Below, piece after piece: positions 1-7,912 of a stretch of 64,000 bases of DNA. This DNA is from Microbacterium mangrovi (GTDB taxonomy: Bacteria; Actinomycetota; Actinomycetes; Actinomycetales; Microbacteriaceae), in the NCBI RefSeq assembly GCF_000802305.1, contig NZ_JTDK01000001.1, positions 338,609 through 402,608 of the forward strand, read 5' to 3'. Below the pieces are notes generated by a model. It ran no database searches and was not told where the DNA came from. It saw only the letters and a list, made by a program, of their open reading frames with translations. Made by a program: the position numbers and the translations under genes. Numbering within the stretch: position 1 is the first letter of the stretch; the number at the start of each line of letters is the position of its first letter.

Positions 1-210
1 CACGTCGTGCTGATGGGCGGCGGCGCGACCGTCGGCTCGGCGATCGCGGCCGGTCTCGTCGACGAGCTCACCCTGCACGTCGCCCCGGTGCTGTTCGGCC
101 ACGGCACGAAGCTGTTCACCGGCGGCGAGCCGGCGCGCACCCTGCGGCAGCGCAGCGTCATCGCGACCTCGACGGCGACGCACCTGACGTACGACATCCT
201 GCCCGGCTAG
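1..210 (+). CDS. RibD C-terminal / dihydrofolate reductase-like protein, 3' part
   Basis: The reading frame is open from the first base and stops at 210, so only the last 69 residues are present. They contain a glycine-rich turn (MGGGATVGSAIAAGLVDEL) followed by HVAPVLFGHGTKLF, the usual end of the RibD_C/DHFR-like fold, where the glycine-rich segment touches NADPH. Proteins of this family are small cytoplasmic NADPH-dependent reductases, often annotated as dihydrofolate reductase family protein; the true substrate is usually unknown. The downstream polymerase gene starts 9 bp later on the same strand, so the two may be co-transcribed. The start lies outside the window. Confidence 0.8.
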   Translation, partial: HVVLMGGGATVGSAIAAGLVDELTLHVAPVLFGHGTKLFTGGEPARTLRQRSVIATSTATHLTYDILPG

Positions 211-219
211 CCTCGGAGC

Positions 220-1263
220 ATGGCCTCCGAGCGCATCACTCTGACCATTCCCGGCCCCGACGGCGACCGCGAGCTGGGACTCTCCAGCCCGAACCGGGTC
301 ATCTGGCCGGAACTCGGCATCACGAAGCACGAGTTCGTCGAGTATCTGCTCGCGGTGTCCGGTCCGTTCCTCGCTGCGAACGGCGACCGCCCGGTGTCCC
401 TCGAACGGTTCGGCGAAGGCATCGACGGCGACAGCTTCTTCTCCAAGAACCCGCCCAAGGGCGCTCCCGACTACGTGCACGCCGTCAGCGTTCGCTACAA
501 CAGCGGGCGCCGGCATCCTCAGCTCGTCCTCACCGAGCCCGCCGCTGTGGCGTGGGCGGCGCAGATGAACACGATCGTGTTCCACCCGTGGGCGTCGCTC
601 ACCGCGAACACCGACAACCCGGTCGAGCTGCGCATCGACCTCGACCCGCAGCCCGGCACCGCGTTCGCCGAGGCCGCCGCGGTCGCCCCGGCCCTGCGCG
701 ACCTCCTCGCCGAGGCGGGGCTCACGGCCTTCCTCAAGACGAGCGGCAACCGCGGCATCCACGTCTTCTGTCCGATCGAGCCGACGCACGAGTTCCTCGA
801 CGTGCGGCACGCGGTGATCGCCGCGGGCCGTGAGCTCGCCCGCCGGATGCCGGACAAGGTGACGGTGAACTGGTGGAAGGAGGAGCGCGGCGAGCGCATC
901 TTCATCGACTTCAACCAGGCCAACCGCGACCGCACGATGGCCGGGGCGTACAGTGCCCGTCCGCTGCCCACCGCGACGGTGTCGACGCCGATCACCTGGG
1001 AGGAGCTGGATGCTGGCGTCGACCCGGCATCCTTCACCGTCCGATCCGTGCCGCAGCGCCTCGCCGACCAGGGCGACCCGTGGGCGGAGTTCGGCGCGAA
1101 GCCCGGCCGCATCGACACCCTGCTGGAGTGGTGGCAGCGCGACCTCGACGACGGACTCGGCGAACTGCCGTTCCCGCCGGAGTTTCCGAAGATGCCGGGG
1201 GAGCCGCCGCGCGTGCAGCCGAGCCGCATCAACCCGGAGAACTGGCCGAAGTCCGAGGACTGA
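220..1263 (+). CDS. LigD-type primase-polymerase (stand-alone)
   Basis: This 347-residue protein matches the archaeo-eukaryotic primase-type polymerase domain of bacterial LigD, which extends or fills DNA ends during non-homologous end joining. The catalytic aspartates are visible as RIDLDPQPG (D140, D142) and in FIDFNQANRDRT (D230); the conserved SGNRGIHVF segment binds the nucleotide. The length fits the polymerase module alone; no ligase or nuclease module is attached. A separate ATP-dependent DNA ligase lies 0.8 kb downstream on the other strand, so polymerase and ligase functions may be split here. Ku is not in this window. The ATG at 220 is preceded by CGGAG. Confidence 0.88.
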   Translation: MASERITLTIPGPDGDRELGLSSPNRVIWPELGITKHEFVEYLLAVSGPFLAANGDRPVSLERFGEGIDGDSFFSKNPPKGAPDYVHAVSVRYNSGRRHPQLVLTEPAAVAWAAQMNTIVFHPWASLTANTDNPVELRIDLDPQPGTAFAEAAAVAPALRDLLAEAGLTAFLKTSGNRGIHVFCPIEPTHEFLDVRHAVIAAGRELARRMPDKVTVNWWKEERGERIFIDFNQANRDRTMAGAYSARPLPTATVSTPITWEELDAGVDPASFTVRSVPQRLADQGDPWAEFGAKPGRIDTLLEWWQRDLDDGLGELPFPPEFPKMPGEPPRVQPSRINPENWPKSED

Positions 1264-1284
1264 ACCGCCGGCTGTCTGCGCGCA

Positions 1285-1318
1285 CGAGTGCAACACCTGG
1301 ATTCACGTGTTACACTCG
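1285..1318 (+). promoter_or_regulatory. Inverted-repeat operator overlapping the -10 of the toxin-antitoxin module
   Basis: Two 12-base arms, CGAGTGCAACAC (1285-1296) and GTGTTACACTCG (1307-1318), form an inverted repeat with one mismatch and a 10-base spacer. The right arm contains the -10 hexamer TACACT (1311-1316), 6 bases before the antitoxin ATG, so the transcript is probably leaderless. Type II antitoxins commonly repress their own promoter through such dyads; assigning this site to the antitoxin is inference. Confidence 0.65.
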
Positions 1319-1322
1319 CGCC

Positions 1323-1592
1323 ATGCCCACGCTCCGCGCCCGACACATGATCACCGAAACGGACGAGATCCGGGCGGCGATCGACGAGGCGGCGGCGTTC
1401 TGGCCCGACGCCGCGGGCAACCGTGCCGAGCTGGTCCGTCGTCTCCTCCTGCAGGGCGCGCCCAGCGCGCTCGAGACCGAGACCCGGCGCCGGATCGCGT
1501 TCCTCGCGTCGGTCGACGACGCGGCAGGGAGCATGCGCGGGGTGTACCCGAATGATGCCGCACGAAGCCTGACCGAGGAATGGCCGGACTGA
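1323..1592 (+). CDS. Putative antitoxin of a PIN-type toxin-antitoxin pair
   Basis: An 89-residue protein precedes and overlaps a PIN-domain gene by 13 bp. That is the usual antitoxin-toxin layout, in which the antitoxin binds the toxin and represses the operon. The middle part (IRAAIDEAAAFWPDAAGNRA) is helical and may be dimerisation or DNA-binding surface; the acidic C-terminus ends SLTEEWPD, resembling the toxin-binding tails of VapB-like proteins. No specific antitoxin family was recognised by sequence. The start is fixed by the promoter 6 bases upstream, with no room for a ribosome-binding site. Confidence 0.6.
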   Translation: MPTLRARHMITETDEIRAAIDEAAAFWPDAAGNRAELVRRLLLQGAPSALETETRRRIAFLASVDDAAGSMRGVYPNDAARSLTEEWPD

Positions 1593-2023
1593 GCGTGGGG
1601 GGAGTCGTGCCCCGGTCGGCGGTCGTCGACGCGGGTGTCCTGATCGCATTCCTCGACCCCGACGACGCGCATCACGACTGGGCCGTGCGCGTGGTGCGGA
1701 CGCTCGGACCGGGACAGGCGCGGATCACGGCCCTGACCCTCGCCGAGGCGATGGTGCACCCGGCGATGGCGGGGAGGGCCGAGGAGGCGCGGGCCGGTGT
1801 CCGGAGCCTGGGGGTCGACGTGCTCCCCCTCACCGACGACGACGTGCTGCCGCTCGCCGGGCTGCGGGCATCCTCGCGGCTGCGGATGCCGGACGCGGTC
1901 GTGCTCCATGCGGCGATACGCGCGTCGGCGGCGGTCGCCACGACCGACCGCTCGCTTGCCCGGTCGGCCGTGGGTGCGGGTCTGCCGCTCTATGCGCCGT
2001 TCCGCGTCCTCGCGCCCGGCTGA
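1580..2023 (+). CDS. PIN-domain toxin (VapC-like ribonuclease)
   Basis: This protein of up to 147 residues has the acidic layout of PIN-domain RNases: an N-terminal aspartate in SAVVDAGVLIAFLD, a mid glutamate in LTLAEAMVHP, and later aspartates in MPDAVVLHAA and ATTDRSLAR. These chelate the metal that cleaves RNA. It lies directly behind the putative antitoxin. The ATG at 1580 overlaps the antitoxin stop, but GTG at 1607, just after a GGGGGGAG stretch, is an alternative start that would remove nine residues before the domain. Its RNA target cannot be predicted from sequence. Confidence 0.78.
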   Translation: MAGLSVGGVVPRSAVVDAGVLIAFLDPDDAHHDWAVRVVRTLGPGQARITALTLAEAMVHPAMAGRAEEARAGVRSLGVDVLPLTDDDVLPLAGLRASSRLRMPDAVVLHAAIRASAAVATTDRSLARSAVGAGLPLYAPFRVLAPG

Positions 2024-2034
2024 ACGCCGAGCCG

Positions 2035-3057
2035 CTACTCCAGCACGTCCGCCAGGTCGTACGCGTTCACGACCTCGAGCTGCGCGTACGTGCACGAGCG
2101 CGGCTCGCGGTCCGGCCGCCAGCGCAGCAGCTGCACGGTGTGCCGGAAGCGCCAGCCCTCCATCTGGTCGAACTTCACCTCGAGCACCCGCTCCGGCCGC
2201 AGCGGCACGAACGCGTTGTCACGGCCCGACTGGAACCGGGACGCCTCGCCCTGCGCGGTCACGATCTGCCCGTCGGCATCCCGCTCCACGAGCGGCTCCA
2301 GCTCGTCGATCAGCTCGAGCCGGCGCTTGTCGGTGAACGCGGAGACGCCGCCCACCGGCACCAGGGCTCCCTCGTCGGTGTACAGGCCGACGAGGATCGA
2401 CCCGACGCCCTGCCCCGACTTGTGCACGCGGTACCCGAGCGCGACGACGTCGGCGGTGCGCGAGTGCTTGATCTTCAGCATGGTGCGCTTGCCGGGCGAG
2501 TACGGGGCATCCAGCGGCTTGGCGACGACCCCGTCGAGCCCCGCGCCCTCGAACTGCTCGAACCACTTCATCGCGGCATCCGGGTCCTGCGTGGTGCGCG
2601 TCACGTGCACCGGGTGCGGCACGTCGCCGAGCAGTTCCACGAGCCGTGCCCGGCGATCGGCGAAGGGCTGCGCCTGCACGTCCTCCTCGCCGACCGCGAG
2701 CAGGTCGAAGGCGATGAACATCGCCGGAGTCTCGGCGGCGAGCTTGGCGACGCGGGATGCCGCCGGGTGGATGCGCTGCGACAGCGCCTCCCAGTCCAGG
2801 CGCTGCGGGTCGCCGGTCGGGACGACGATCTCCCCGTCGATCAGGCACGGTTCCGGGAGGAGCGTGCGGAAGGCCTCGACGAGTTCGGGGAAATACCGGG
2901 TGAGCGGCTTCGCACCGCGGCTGCCGATCTCGACCGTCTCGCCGTCCCAGGCGACCAGCCCGCGGAAGCCGTCCCACTTGGGCTCGTAGCTGTAGCCGGG
3001 GCCGGCCGGCACCGCGGTGACGGCCTTCGCCAGCATCGGCGCGGGGATCTCGTACAT
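2035..3057 (-). CDS. ligC: ATP-dependent DNA ligase, LigC-like
   Basis: This 340-residue protein has the nucleotidyltransferase motifs of ATP-dependent DNA ligases: motif I EPKWDGFR with the AMP-accepting lysine K27, FIAFDLLA (motif III), DGVVAK (motif IV) and MLKIKH (motif V). An OB-fold follows (VALGYRVHKSGQGVGSILVG, then VLEVKFDQMEGWRFRHT). Actinobacterial LigC enzymes of this size are back-up or base-excision/end-joining ligases; the replicative ligase is NAD-dependent LigA. The start ATG (3057-3055) shares its last read base with the upstream TGA (3059-3057), so translation is probably coupled to the P-type ATPase gene, an odd pairing. Confidence 0.85.
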   Translation of the reverse strand: MYEIPAPMLAKAVTAVPAGPGYSYEPKWDGFRGLVAWDGETVEIGSRGAKPLTRYFPELVEAFRTLLPEPCLIDGEIVVPTGDPQRLDWEALSQRIHPAASRVAKLAAETPAMFIAFDLLAVGEEDVQAQPFADRRARLVELLGDVPHPVHVTRTTQDPDAAMKWFEQFEGAGLDGVVAKPLDAPYSPGKRTMLKIKHSRTADVVALGYRVHKSGQGVGSILVGLYTDEGALVPVGGVSAFTDKRRLELIDELEPLVERDADGQIVTAQGEASRFQSGRDNAFVPLRPERVLEVKFDQMEGWRFRHTVQLLRWRPDREPRSCTYAQLEVVNAYDLADVLE

Positions 3058-5768
3058 CAGGATGCCCGTGCGAGTCGTGCGCGCCGGATCCATTTGATCA
3101 GTTCGATGACCACCGGCACCACGAGGGCGAGGCCGAGGGCGGTCACCCACTCGCTCCCCGAGAGGGCGACGGTTCCGACGAGCTGCTGCATGAACCCGAC
3201 CTCGACGGCGACGACCGTGAGCAGGGTGGGGATCGACAGCCACTTGACGGCGGAGAGGATCGGCGCCGAGAGCCCGGACTCGGGGTCGCGACGCATCACC
3301 AAGCCGCCGAAGATCGAGCCGAGGGCGGCGACGACGAACGCCATGGTGACCGGCATGTTCGCCTGCGTGGAGCTGAGCTGGTCGGGGTGGATCAGCAGCG
3401 GAACCAGGGTGACGATGAACAGCAGACCGCCGTAGACGAACCAGAGGATCACCGCGGCCCGGTTGGCGATCGTCTTCTTCGGGTCACGCGGCGGACGCTG
3501 CATGATGCCGTCCGGCACCGGGTCGAGGAGGATGACGATCACCGGGAAGATGGCGACGAAGAAGTTGAGGAACAGCACCATGATGGGGGTCAGCGGCACC
3601 CCGTGGTTGATGTTGAAGATGCTGGCCACGAGGAACAGCAGCACGAGGGAGAACAGCTGCGACATCTGGAAGCGGACGTAGCTGACGATCTTCTCGTAGA
3701 TCGAGCGCCCCAGGCGCACCGCGGTGACGAGCGTGCCGAAGTTGTCGTCGACGAGGATCATCTTCCCCGCCTGCTTGGTCACGTCGCTGCCCGAGCCCAT
3801 CGCCACGCCGATGTCGGCCTGCTTGAGGGCCGCCGCGTCGTTGACGGCGTCGCCGGTCATCGCGACCACAGCGCCCTGCTCCTGCATGAGCTTGGCCAGG
3901 CGCAGCTTGTCCTCCGGGGTCACCCGGCCGAACATGTGCAGCCGCGGGAGCGCCGCCTTGAGTTCGTCGTCGCTCATCGCCTGGATCTCGGCGCCGCTGG
4001 CGGCACCCTCGCCGAGGCCGAGCTTGGCGCCGATCGCGGCGGCCGTGATGGCGTGGTCGCCGGTGATCATGCGCACCTCGATGCCGGCTTCCCGGGCGAT
4101 CCGCACCGCCTCCTTCGACGAGGGCCGCAGCGGGTCGATGATGCCGACCAGCCCCACGAAGGTGAGCTCCTGCACCGCCGCCATGGGGTCGTCGGTGATC
4201 GGCGCGCCGGGGGCGAATCGGCGCACCGCGAAGGCGAGCACGCGCAGACCCTGTTCGGACAGCGAGCGGTTGGCGGCGAGGATGTCTTCGCGCAGGCCCG
4301 CGATCGGCACCACGCCGTCGGTGGTCGCCACCGACGTGCACCGGTCGAGCACCACGTCCGGGCCGCCCTTGACGTAGCCGACCAGCGTGTCCGCGCCGTC
4401 GACGGGGATCTGGTGGAAGGTGGCCATGAACTTGTACGCGGAATCGAACGGCACCTCCGCCACCCGCGGGAACCGTCCGCGGGTGAGCTCGGCGTCGGCG
4501 CCGAGCTTGGCGGCCAGCACGACCAGCGCCGCCTCGGTCGGGTCACCGATCACGTCGCCCTCGTCGGACACCGTCGCATCGCTGCAGAGGGTCAGGCCCA
4601 GGGCGAGCTGGGCGAAGTCCGGAACGGGCAGACCCGCGGTGTGCCGCACTTCGCCGGTCTTCTCGTAGCCGCTGCCGGCGACGGTGAACCACTCGCCGCG
4701 GTAGTAGAGGGTCTCGACCGTCATCTCGTTCATCGTGAGAGTGCCGGTCTTGTCGGAGTTGATCGCGCTCGTGGCGCCCAGCGTCTCGACGTCGGTGAGG
4801 TTCTTCACGACGGCCTTGTGCTCGGCGAGCTGCCGGGAGCCGTACGACAGCATCGCCTGCACGAACGAGGGCATGCCGGTGGGGATCGCCGAGATCGCCA
4901 TCGAGATGCCGAGCAGGATGACGGATGCGATCTCCTGGCCGCGCAGCAGACCCGTCACGATGATGACCGCCACCGCGCCCCAGGCGATCCAGCCGAGGAC
5001 GCCGGTGAGCGAGTCGAGCTCGCGCTGCAGCGGCGACTTCGCGGGCTTCACGGCGGAGAGCATCGACGCGATGCGGCCCATCTGGGTCTGCATGCCGGTG
5101 TCGGTGACCACCACGGCCGCCGTGCCGCGCGTCACCTGCGTGTTCTGGAACACCATGTCGGTGCGGTCGCCGAGCGTGGTGTCGGGGTCGGGCAGCGTGC
5201 CCGGGTCCTTGGCGATCGGGGCGCTCTCGCCGGTGAGCGCCGCCTCCTGGGTCTCCAGGGTCGCCGAGCGGAGGATGCGCCCGTCGGCGGGCACGATGTC
5301 GCCCGCCTCGAGCGAGATGACGTCGCCCGGCACGAGGGTGGTGGCATCCACCTGCACGAGCGAGCCGTCCCGGACGACCTTCGCCTGCGGGATCTGCATC
5401 TTCGCGAGGGCATCCACCGACGCCTTCGCCTTCATCTCCTGCCGGGTGCCGAGCACCACGTTCAGGATGACGAGGGCGCCGACGAGGAGCCCGACGGAGA
5501 CCTGGTTGATGAACAGGCTGATGATCGCGACCGCGACGAGCATGACGTTCATGGGGTCGGCGAGCTGGCGCAGGGCGACCTGCCAGACCGACGGCGGCTT
5601 CTCGGCCGCGATGGCGTTGGGACCGTGGTCCGCGAGACGCTTGGCCGCCTCCGCCGCGGTGAGCCCGCGGTCGCGGTCGCTGGTCAGCGCGGCGACGACG
5701 GCATCCGCATCCTGGGCGTACCAGGGGGTGTCGGCGGGCTTGTCGGGGGAGGTCTCCACAGAGCTCAT
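3057..5768 (-). CDS. P-type cation-transporting ATPase with altered ion site
   Basis: This 903-residue membrane pump has an N-terminal cation-ATPase domain, the actuator loop TGES (179-182), the phosphorylated aspartate D339 in NSDKTGTLT, and the hinge motif TGDAVNDAAALKQADIG, giving the P2-like layout with about ten helices. The ion-binding positions differ from Ca2+ pumps. Helix 4 reads IPTGMP rather than IPEGLP. Helix 5 has Leu where SERCA has Asn768 and Glu771. Helix 6 (LFLNFFVAIFP) keeps the Asn but replaces Thr799 and Asp800 with Val and Ala. The transported ion therefore cannot be assigned. The hinge is also unusual (GDAVNDAAA versus GDGVNDAPA). A ligase gene overlaps its stop. Confidence 0.85.
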   Translation of the reverse strand: MSSVETSPDKPADTPWYAQDADAVVAALTSDRDRGLTAAEAAKRLADHGPNAIAAEKPPSVWQVALRQLADPMNVMLVAVAIISLFINQVSVGLLVGALVILNVVLGTRQEMKAKASVDALAKMQIPQAKVVRDGSLVQVDATTLVPGDVISLEAGDIVPADGRILRSATLETQEAALTGESAPIAKDPGTLPDPDTTLGDRTDMVFQNTQVTRGTAAVVVTDTGMQTQMGRIASMLSAVKPAKSPLQRELDSLTGVLGWIAWGAVAVIIVTGLLRGQEIASVILLGISMAISAIPTGMPSFVQAMLSYGSRQLAEHKAVVKNLTDVETLGATSAINSDKTGTLTMNEMTVETLYYRGEWFTVAGSGYEKTGEVRHTAGLPVPDFAQLALGLTLCSDATVSDEGDVIGDPTEAALVVLAAKLGADAELTRGRFPRVAEVPFDSAYKFMATFHQIPVDGADTLVGYVKGGPDVVLDRCTSVATTDGVVPIAGLREDILAANRSLSEQGLRVLAFAVRRFAPGAPITDDPMAAVQELTFVGLVGIIDPLRPSSKEAVRIAREAGIEVRMITGDHAITAAAIGAKLGLGEGAASGAEIQAMSDDELKAALPRLHMFGRVTPEDKLRLAKLMQEQGAVVAMTGDAVNDAAALKQADIGVAMGSGSDVTKQAGKMILVDDNFGTLVTAVRLGRSIYEKIVSYVRFQMSQLFSLVLLFLVASIFNINHGVPLTPIMVLFLNFFVAIFPVIVILLDPVPDGIMQRPPRDPKKTIANRAAVILWFVYGGLLFIVTLVPLLIHPDQLSSTQANMPVTMAFVVAALGSIFGGLVMRRDPESGLSAPILSAVKWLSIPTLLTVVAVEVGFMQQLVGTVALSGSEWVTALGLALVVPVVIELIKWIRRARLARAS

Positions 5769-5828
5769 GCGCTAAACATACAGGCGCCGGGAGCCCGCCA
5801 GGCGGCCGATCCGGGCCGCCTGCTCAGG

Positions 5829-7061
5829 TCAGGCGAACGCGCTCATCCCGGTGATGTCGCGGCCGAGCAGCAGAGCCTGCACGGACTCCGTCCCCTCGTA
5901 GGTGTGGATCGCCTCGATGTCCGCGAGATGCTGCATCACGCGGTTCTCGAGCAGGATGCCGTTGCCGCCCAGCAGGTCCCGCGCGACGGATGCCACACGC
6001 CGCGCCGCGCGCGTGTTGTGGTACTTGGCCAGCGACGCCTGGGTGGGGCGCAGGAGGCCCTGGAGCTCGAGGTCGGCGAGGCGCCGGCAGTACAGCTGCA
6101 TCGCGGTGAGCTCGTCGAGCATCTGGGCGAGGCGCTCCTGCACCATCTGGAACTTCGCGAGCGGCTTGCCGAACTGCACCCGCTGCGTCGCGTAGGCCAG
6201 TGCGGCCTCATAACAGGCCGTCGCGTGCCCGAGCGCCGACCAGGCGACGCCGGAGCGGGTCGAGTAGAGCACCGTCGAGGCGTCCTTGAACGAGTGCGTG
6301 CCGGGGAGCACGGCATCGGCGGGCAGCTCGACGTCGTCGAGCACGATGTGCGCCTGATGGATGCCGCGCAGGGCGACCTTGCCGGTGATGATCGTGCCGC
6401 GGTAGCCGGGGGAGTCCTGCGGCACGAGGAAGCAGCGCACCTGCCCGTGGTCGGGGTCGCCCTCGTCGTCCACGCGCGCCCACACGAACGTCACGCCGCC
6501 GGATGCCCCGTTGCCGATCCACTTCTTCGTCCCGCGCAGCGTCCACCCCGCGGTCCCCGAGCGCCGGGCCACCGTCTCCAGCGACACGGAGTCCGAGCCG
6601 TGGTCTGGCTCGGTGAGCGCGAACGCGGCGAGCACCTGCCCCGAGGCGATCGGCTGCAGCCAGCGCTCCTGCTGGTCGTCGCTGCCGAACAGGGCGAGGG
6701 TGCGCAGGGCGAGCCCGCCCTGGACGGCGAGCACGGTCCCCAGCGACCCGTCGCCGCGCGAGATCTCCATGCCCACGAGGCCGGCCGCGAGCGGCGACAG
6801 CGACGTCAGCGCGGGGTGCTGGATGCCGTCCACGACGAGATCCAGCTCGCCCATGCGCCGGGCGACGTCGAGCGGGTACTCCGCGGCATCCCACGCCTGC
6901 AGCATCCGGTCGCCGACCTCGTCGACGAAGGCCTTCGCCCGATCCCACGCGGCACGGTCGGCGTCGGGGAGGTCGGTGAAGACGGCGTAGTAGTCGGTGT
7001 CGAGGCGCTGCGTGACGTCGTACGCGGGCACGCGCTCGCCGGGGAAGGCGGTGTCGGTCAT
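5829..7061 (-). CDS. Acyl-CoA dehydrogenase, glutaryl-CoA dehydrogenase-like
   Basis: This 410-residue flavoprotein has the acyl-CoA dehydrogenase order: N-terminal helical domain, middle strand domain (AFALTEPDHGSDSVSLET; GTKKWIGNG) and C-terminal helices (YATQRVQFGKPLAKFQMVQE). The probable catalytic base is E389 in TYEGTESVQALLLGRDITG, the position used by glutaryl-CoA dehydrogenase, to which the overall pattern is closest. It would oxidise an acyl-CoA at the alpha-beta bond and pass electrons to ETF. The ATG at 7061 lies 7 bases after TACCCT (7074-7069), so the message is probably leaderless. A TetR gene follows upstream, and a palindromic motif shared with the second dehydrogenase lies in its promoter. 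Confidence 0.87.
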   Translation of the reverse strand: MTDTAFPGERVPAYDVTQRLDTDYYAVFTDLPDADRAAWDRAKAFVDEVGDRMLQAWDAAEYPLDVARRMGELDLVVDGIQHPALTSLSPLAAGLVGMEISRGDGSLGTVLAVQGGLALRTLALFGSDDQQERWLQPIASGQVLAAFALTEPDHGSDSVSLETVARRSGTAGWTLRGTKKWIGNGASGGVTFVWARVDDEGDPDHGQVRCFLVPQDSPGYRGTIITGKVALRGIHQAHIVLDDVELPADAVLPGTHSFKDASTVLYSTRSGVAWSALGHATACYEAALAYATQRVQFGKPLAKFQMVQERLAQMLDELTAMQLYCRRLADLELQGLLRPTQASLAKYHNTRAARRVASVARDLLGGNGILLENRVMQHLADIEAIHTYEGTESVQALLLGRDITGMSAFA

Positions 7062-7080
7062 GCCGACCAGGGTACGCCGA

Positions 7081-7092
7081 TGGGACTGAGTC
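7081..7092. promoter_or_regulatory. Candidate TetR operator, copy 1
   Basis: TGGGACTGAGTC, containing the odd palindrome GACT-G-AGTC, lies 19 bases upstream of the acyl-CoA dehydrogenase start at 7061, just upstream of its probable -10. An exact copy occurs at 7839-7850 in the promoter of the second acyl-CoA dehydrogenase. A looser copy, TGGGACTGGGTGTC, is at 7103-7116. The TetR gene lies between the two target genes. Confidence 0.6.
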
Positions 7093-7114
7093 TCGCGAAT
7101 CGTGGGACTGGGTG

Positions 7115-7783
7115 TCAGCTGGGCAGGTTGCCCCGCAGGCGCCTCGCGACCTCGGCGACCGGCATCCGGCGCGGGAACACGGCGACGACGAGGTCGTCCG
7201 GAGATGACTCCGCGCCCTCGGCGACGCCGAACCGCTGCAGCGCCTCGTCGAGCGCCGCGCGCAGCACGGAGGCCGGCACCCGCTTGGTGCCGCGGATGAG
7301 GCGGCGCAGCACGTGGTTGTGGATCGCCGTCACCTCCGCGGCGAACGACACCGCAACGAGCGGGTCGAGTCCCGGCAGCGCCTGGCGCAGGTACTCGTCG
7401 AACAGACGCTCGTAGCGGAACACCGCGACGATCTCCCGGTCGCGCAGCGCCGGCACCTGCCGCACCACGGCGTAGCGCCGGCGGGCGAGCACGGGATCGG
7501 CGGCGAAGTGGCGGTACACCTTCAGGGAGGCCTCGCACACCGCCTGCCAGGGGTCGCTGTGCTGGCGGGCGAGATCGTCGCGGATCATCTGCAGGATCGC
7601 CTCGTGATCGGCGAACACCACATCCTCCTTGCCGCCGAACTGGCGGAAGAAGGTCGATCGCGACACCCCGGCGGCCTTGGCGATCTGCTCCACGGAGGTC
7701 TGCTCGAAGCCCTGCCGGTCGAACAGCTCCAGTGCCGCGACGACGACGGCGTCGTGCGCGGCCGACGATGCGGCGTCACTCAT
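7115..7783 (-). CDS. TetR-family regulator of acyl-CoA dehydrogenase genes
   Basis: This 222-residue protein begins with a classical TetR helix-turn-helix (TSVEQIAKAAGVSRSTFFRQ, about residues 27-46), followed by a helical ligand-binding domain. It lies between and oppositely to two acyl-CoA dehydrogenase genes, both with the same palindromic motif in their promoters. By analogy with FadR/FabR-type TetR regulators of fatty-acid degradation, an acyl-CoA probably releases it from DNA; the ligand is not visible in the sequence. The start at 7783 (ATG) fits the usual spacing before the DNA-binding domain. The divergent gap to the next gene is 129 bp. Confidence 0.85.
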   Translation of the reverse strand: MSDAASSAAHDAVVVAALELFDRQGFEQTSVEQIAKAAGVSRSTFFRQFGGKEDVVFADHEAILQMIRDDLARQHSDPWQAVCEASLKVYRHFAADPVLARRRYAVVRQVPALRDREIVAVFRYERLFDEYLRQALPGLDPLVAVSFAAEVTAIHNHVLRRLIRGTKRVPASVLRAALDEALQRFGVAEGAESSPDDLVVAVFPRRMPVAEVARRLRGNLPS

Positions 7784-7832
7784 ACAAGGAAAGATAACCC
7801 GTGCGCACCCGGATCCGTGCGTCCGTGCATGC

Positions 7833-7861
7833 TTTGCCTGGGACTGAGTCGCACCTACACT
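7833..7861 (+). promoter_or_regulatory. Promoter with embedded TetR-operator copy 2
   Basis: A -35-like TTTGCC (7833-7838) and a -10 TACACT (7856-7861) are separated by 17 bp. The spacer is occupied by TGGGACTGAGTC (7839-7850), identical to the motif at 7081-7092. A further dyad, ACTGA-acc-TCAGT, overlaps and follows the -10 (7859-7871). Binding there would directly block RNA polymerase. Confidence 0.6.
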
Positions 7862-7912
7862 GAACCTCAGTTCCACGTGCCGATGATTCGGCATCCCTGC
7901 GAGGAGTCGATG

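Noticed and set aside
3387..7415. Very long open frame on the + strand through the ATPase and dehydrogenase genes
   Set aside because: It is antisense to genes with complete family motifs; its Arg/His/Asp-rich translation is the usual high-GC shadow and shows no domain.
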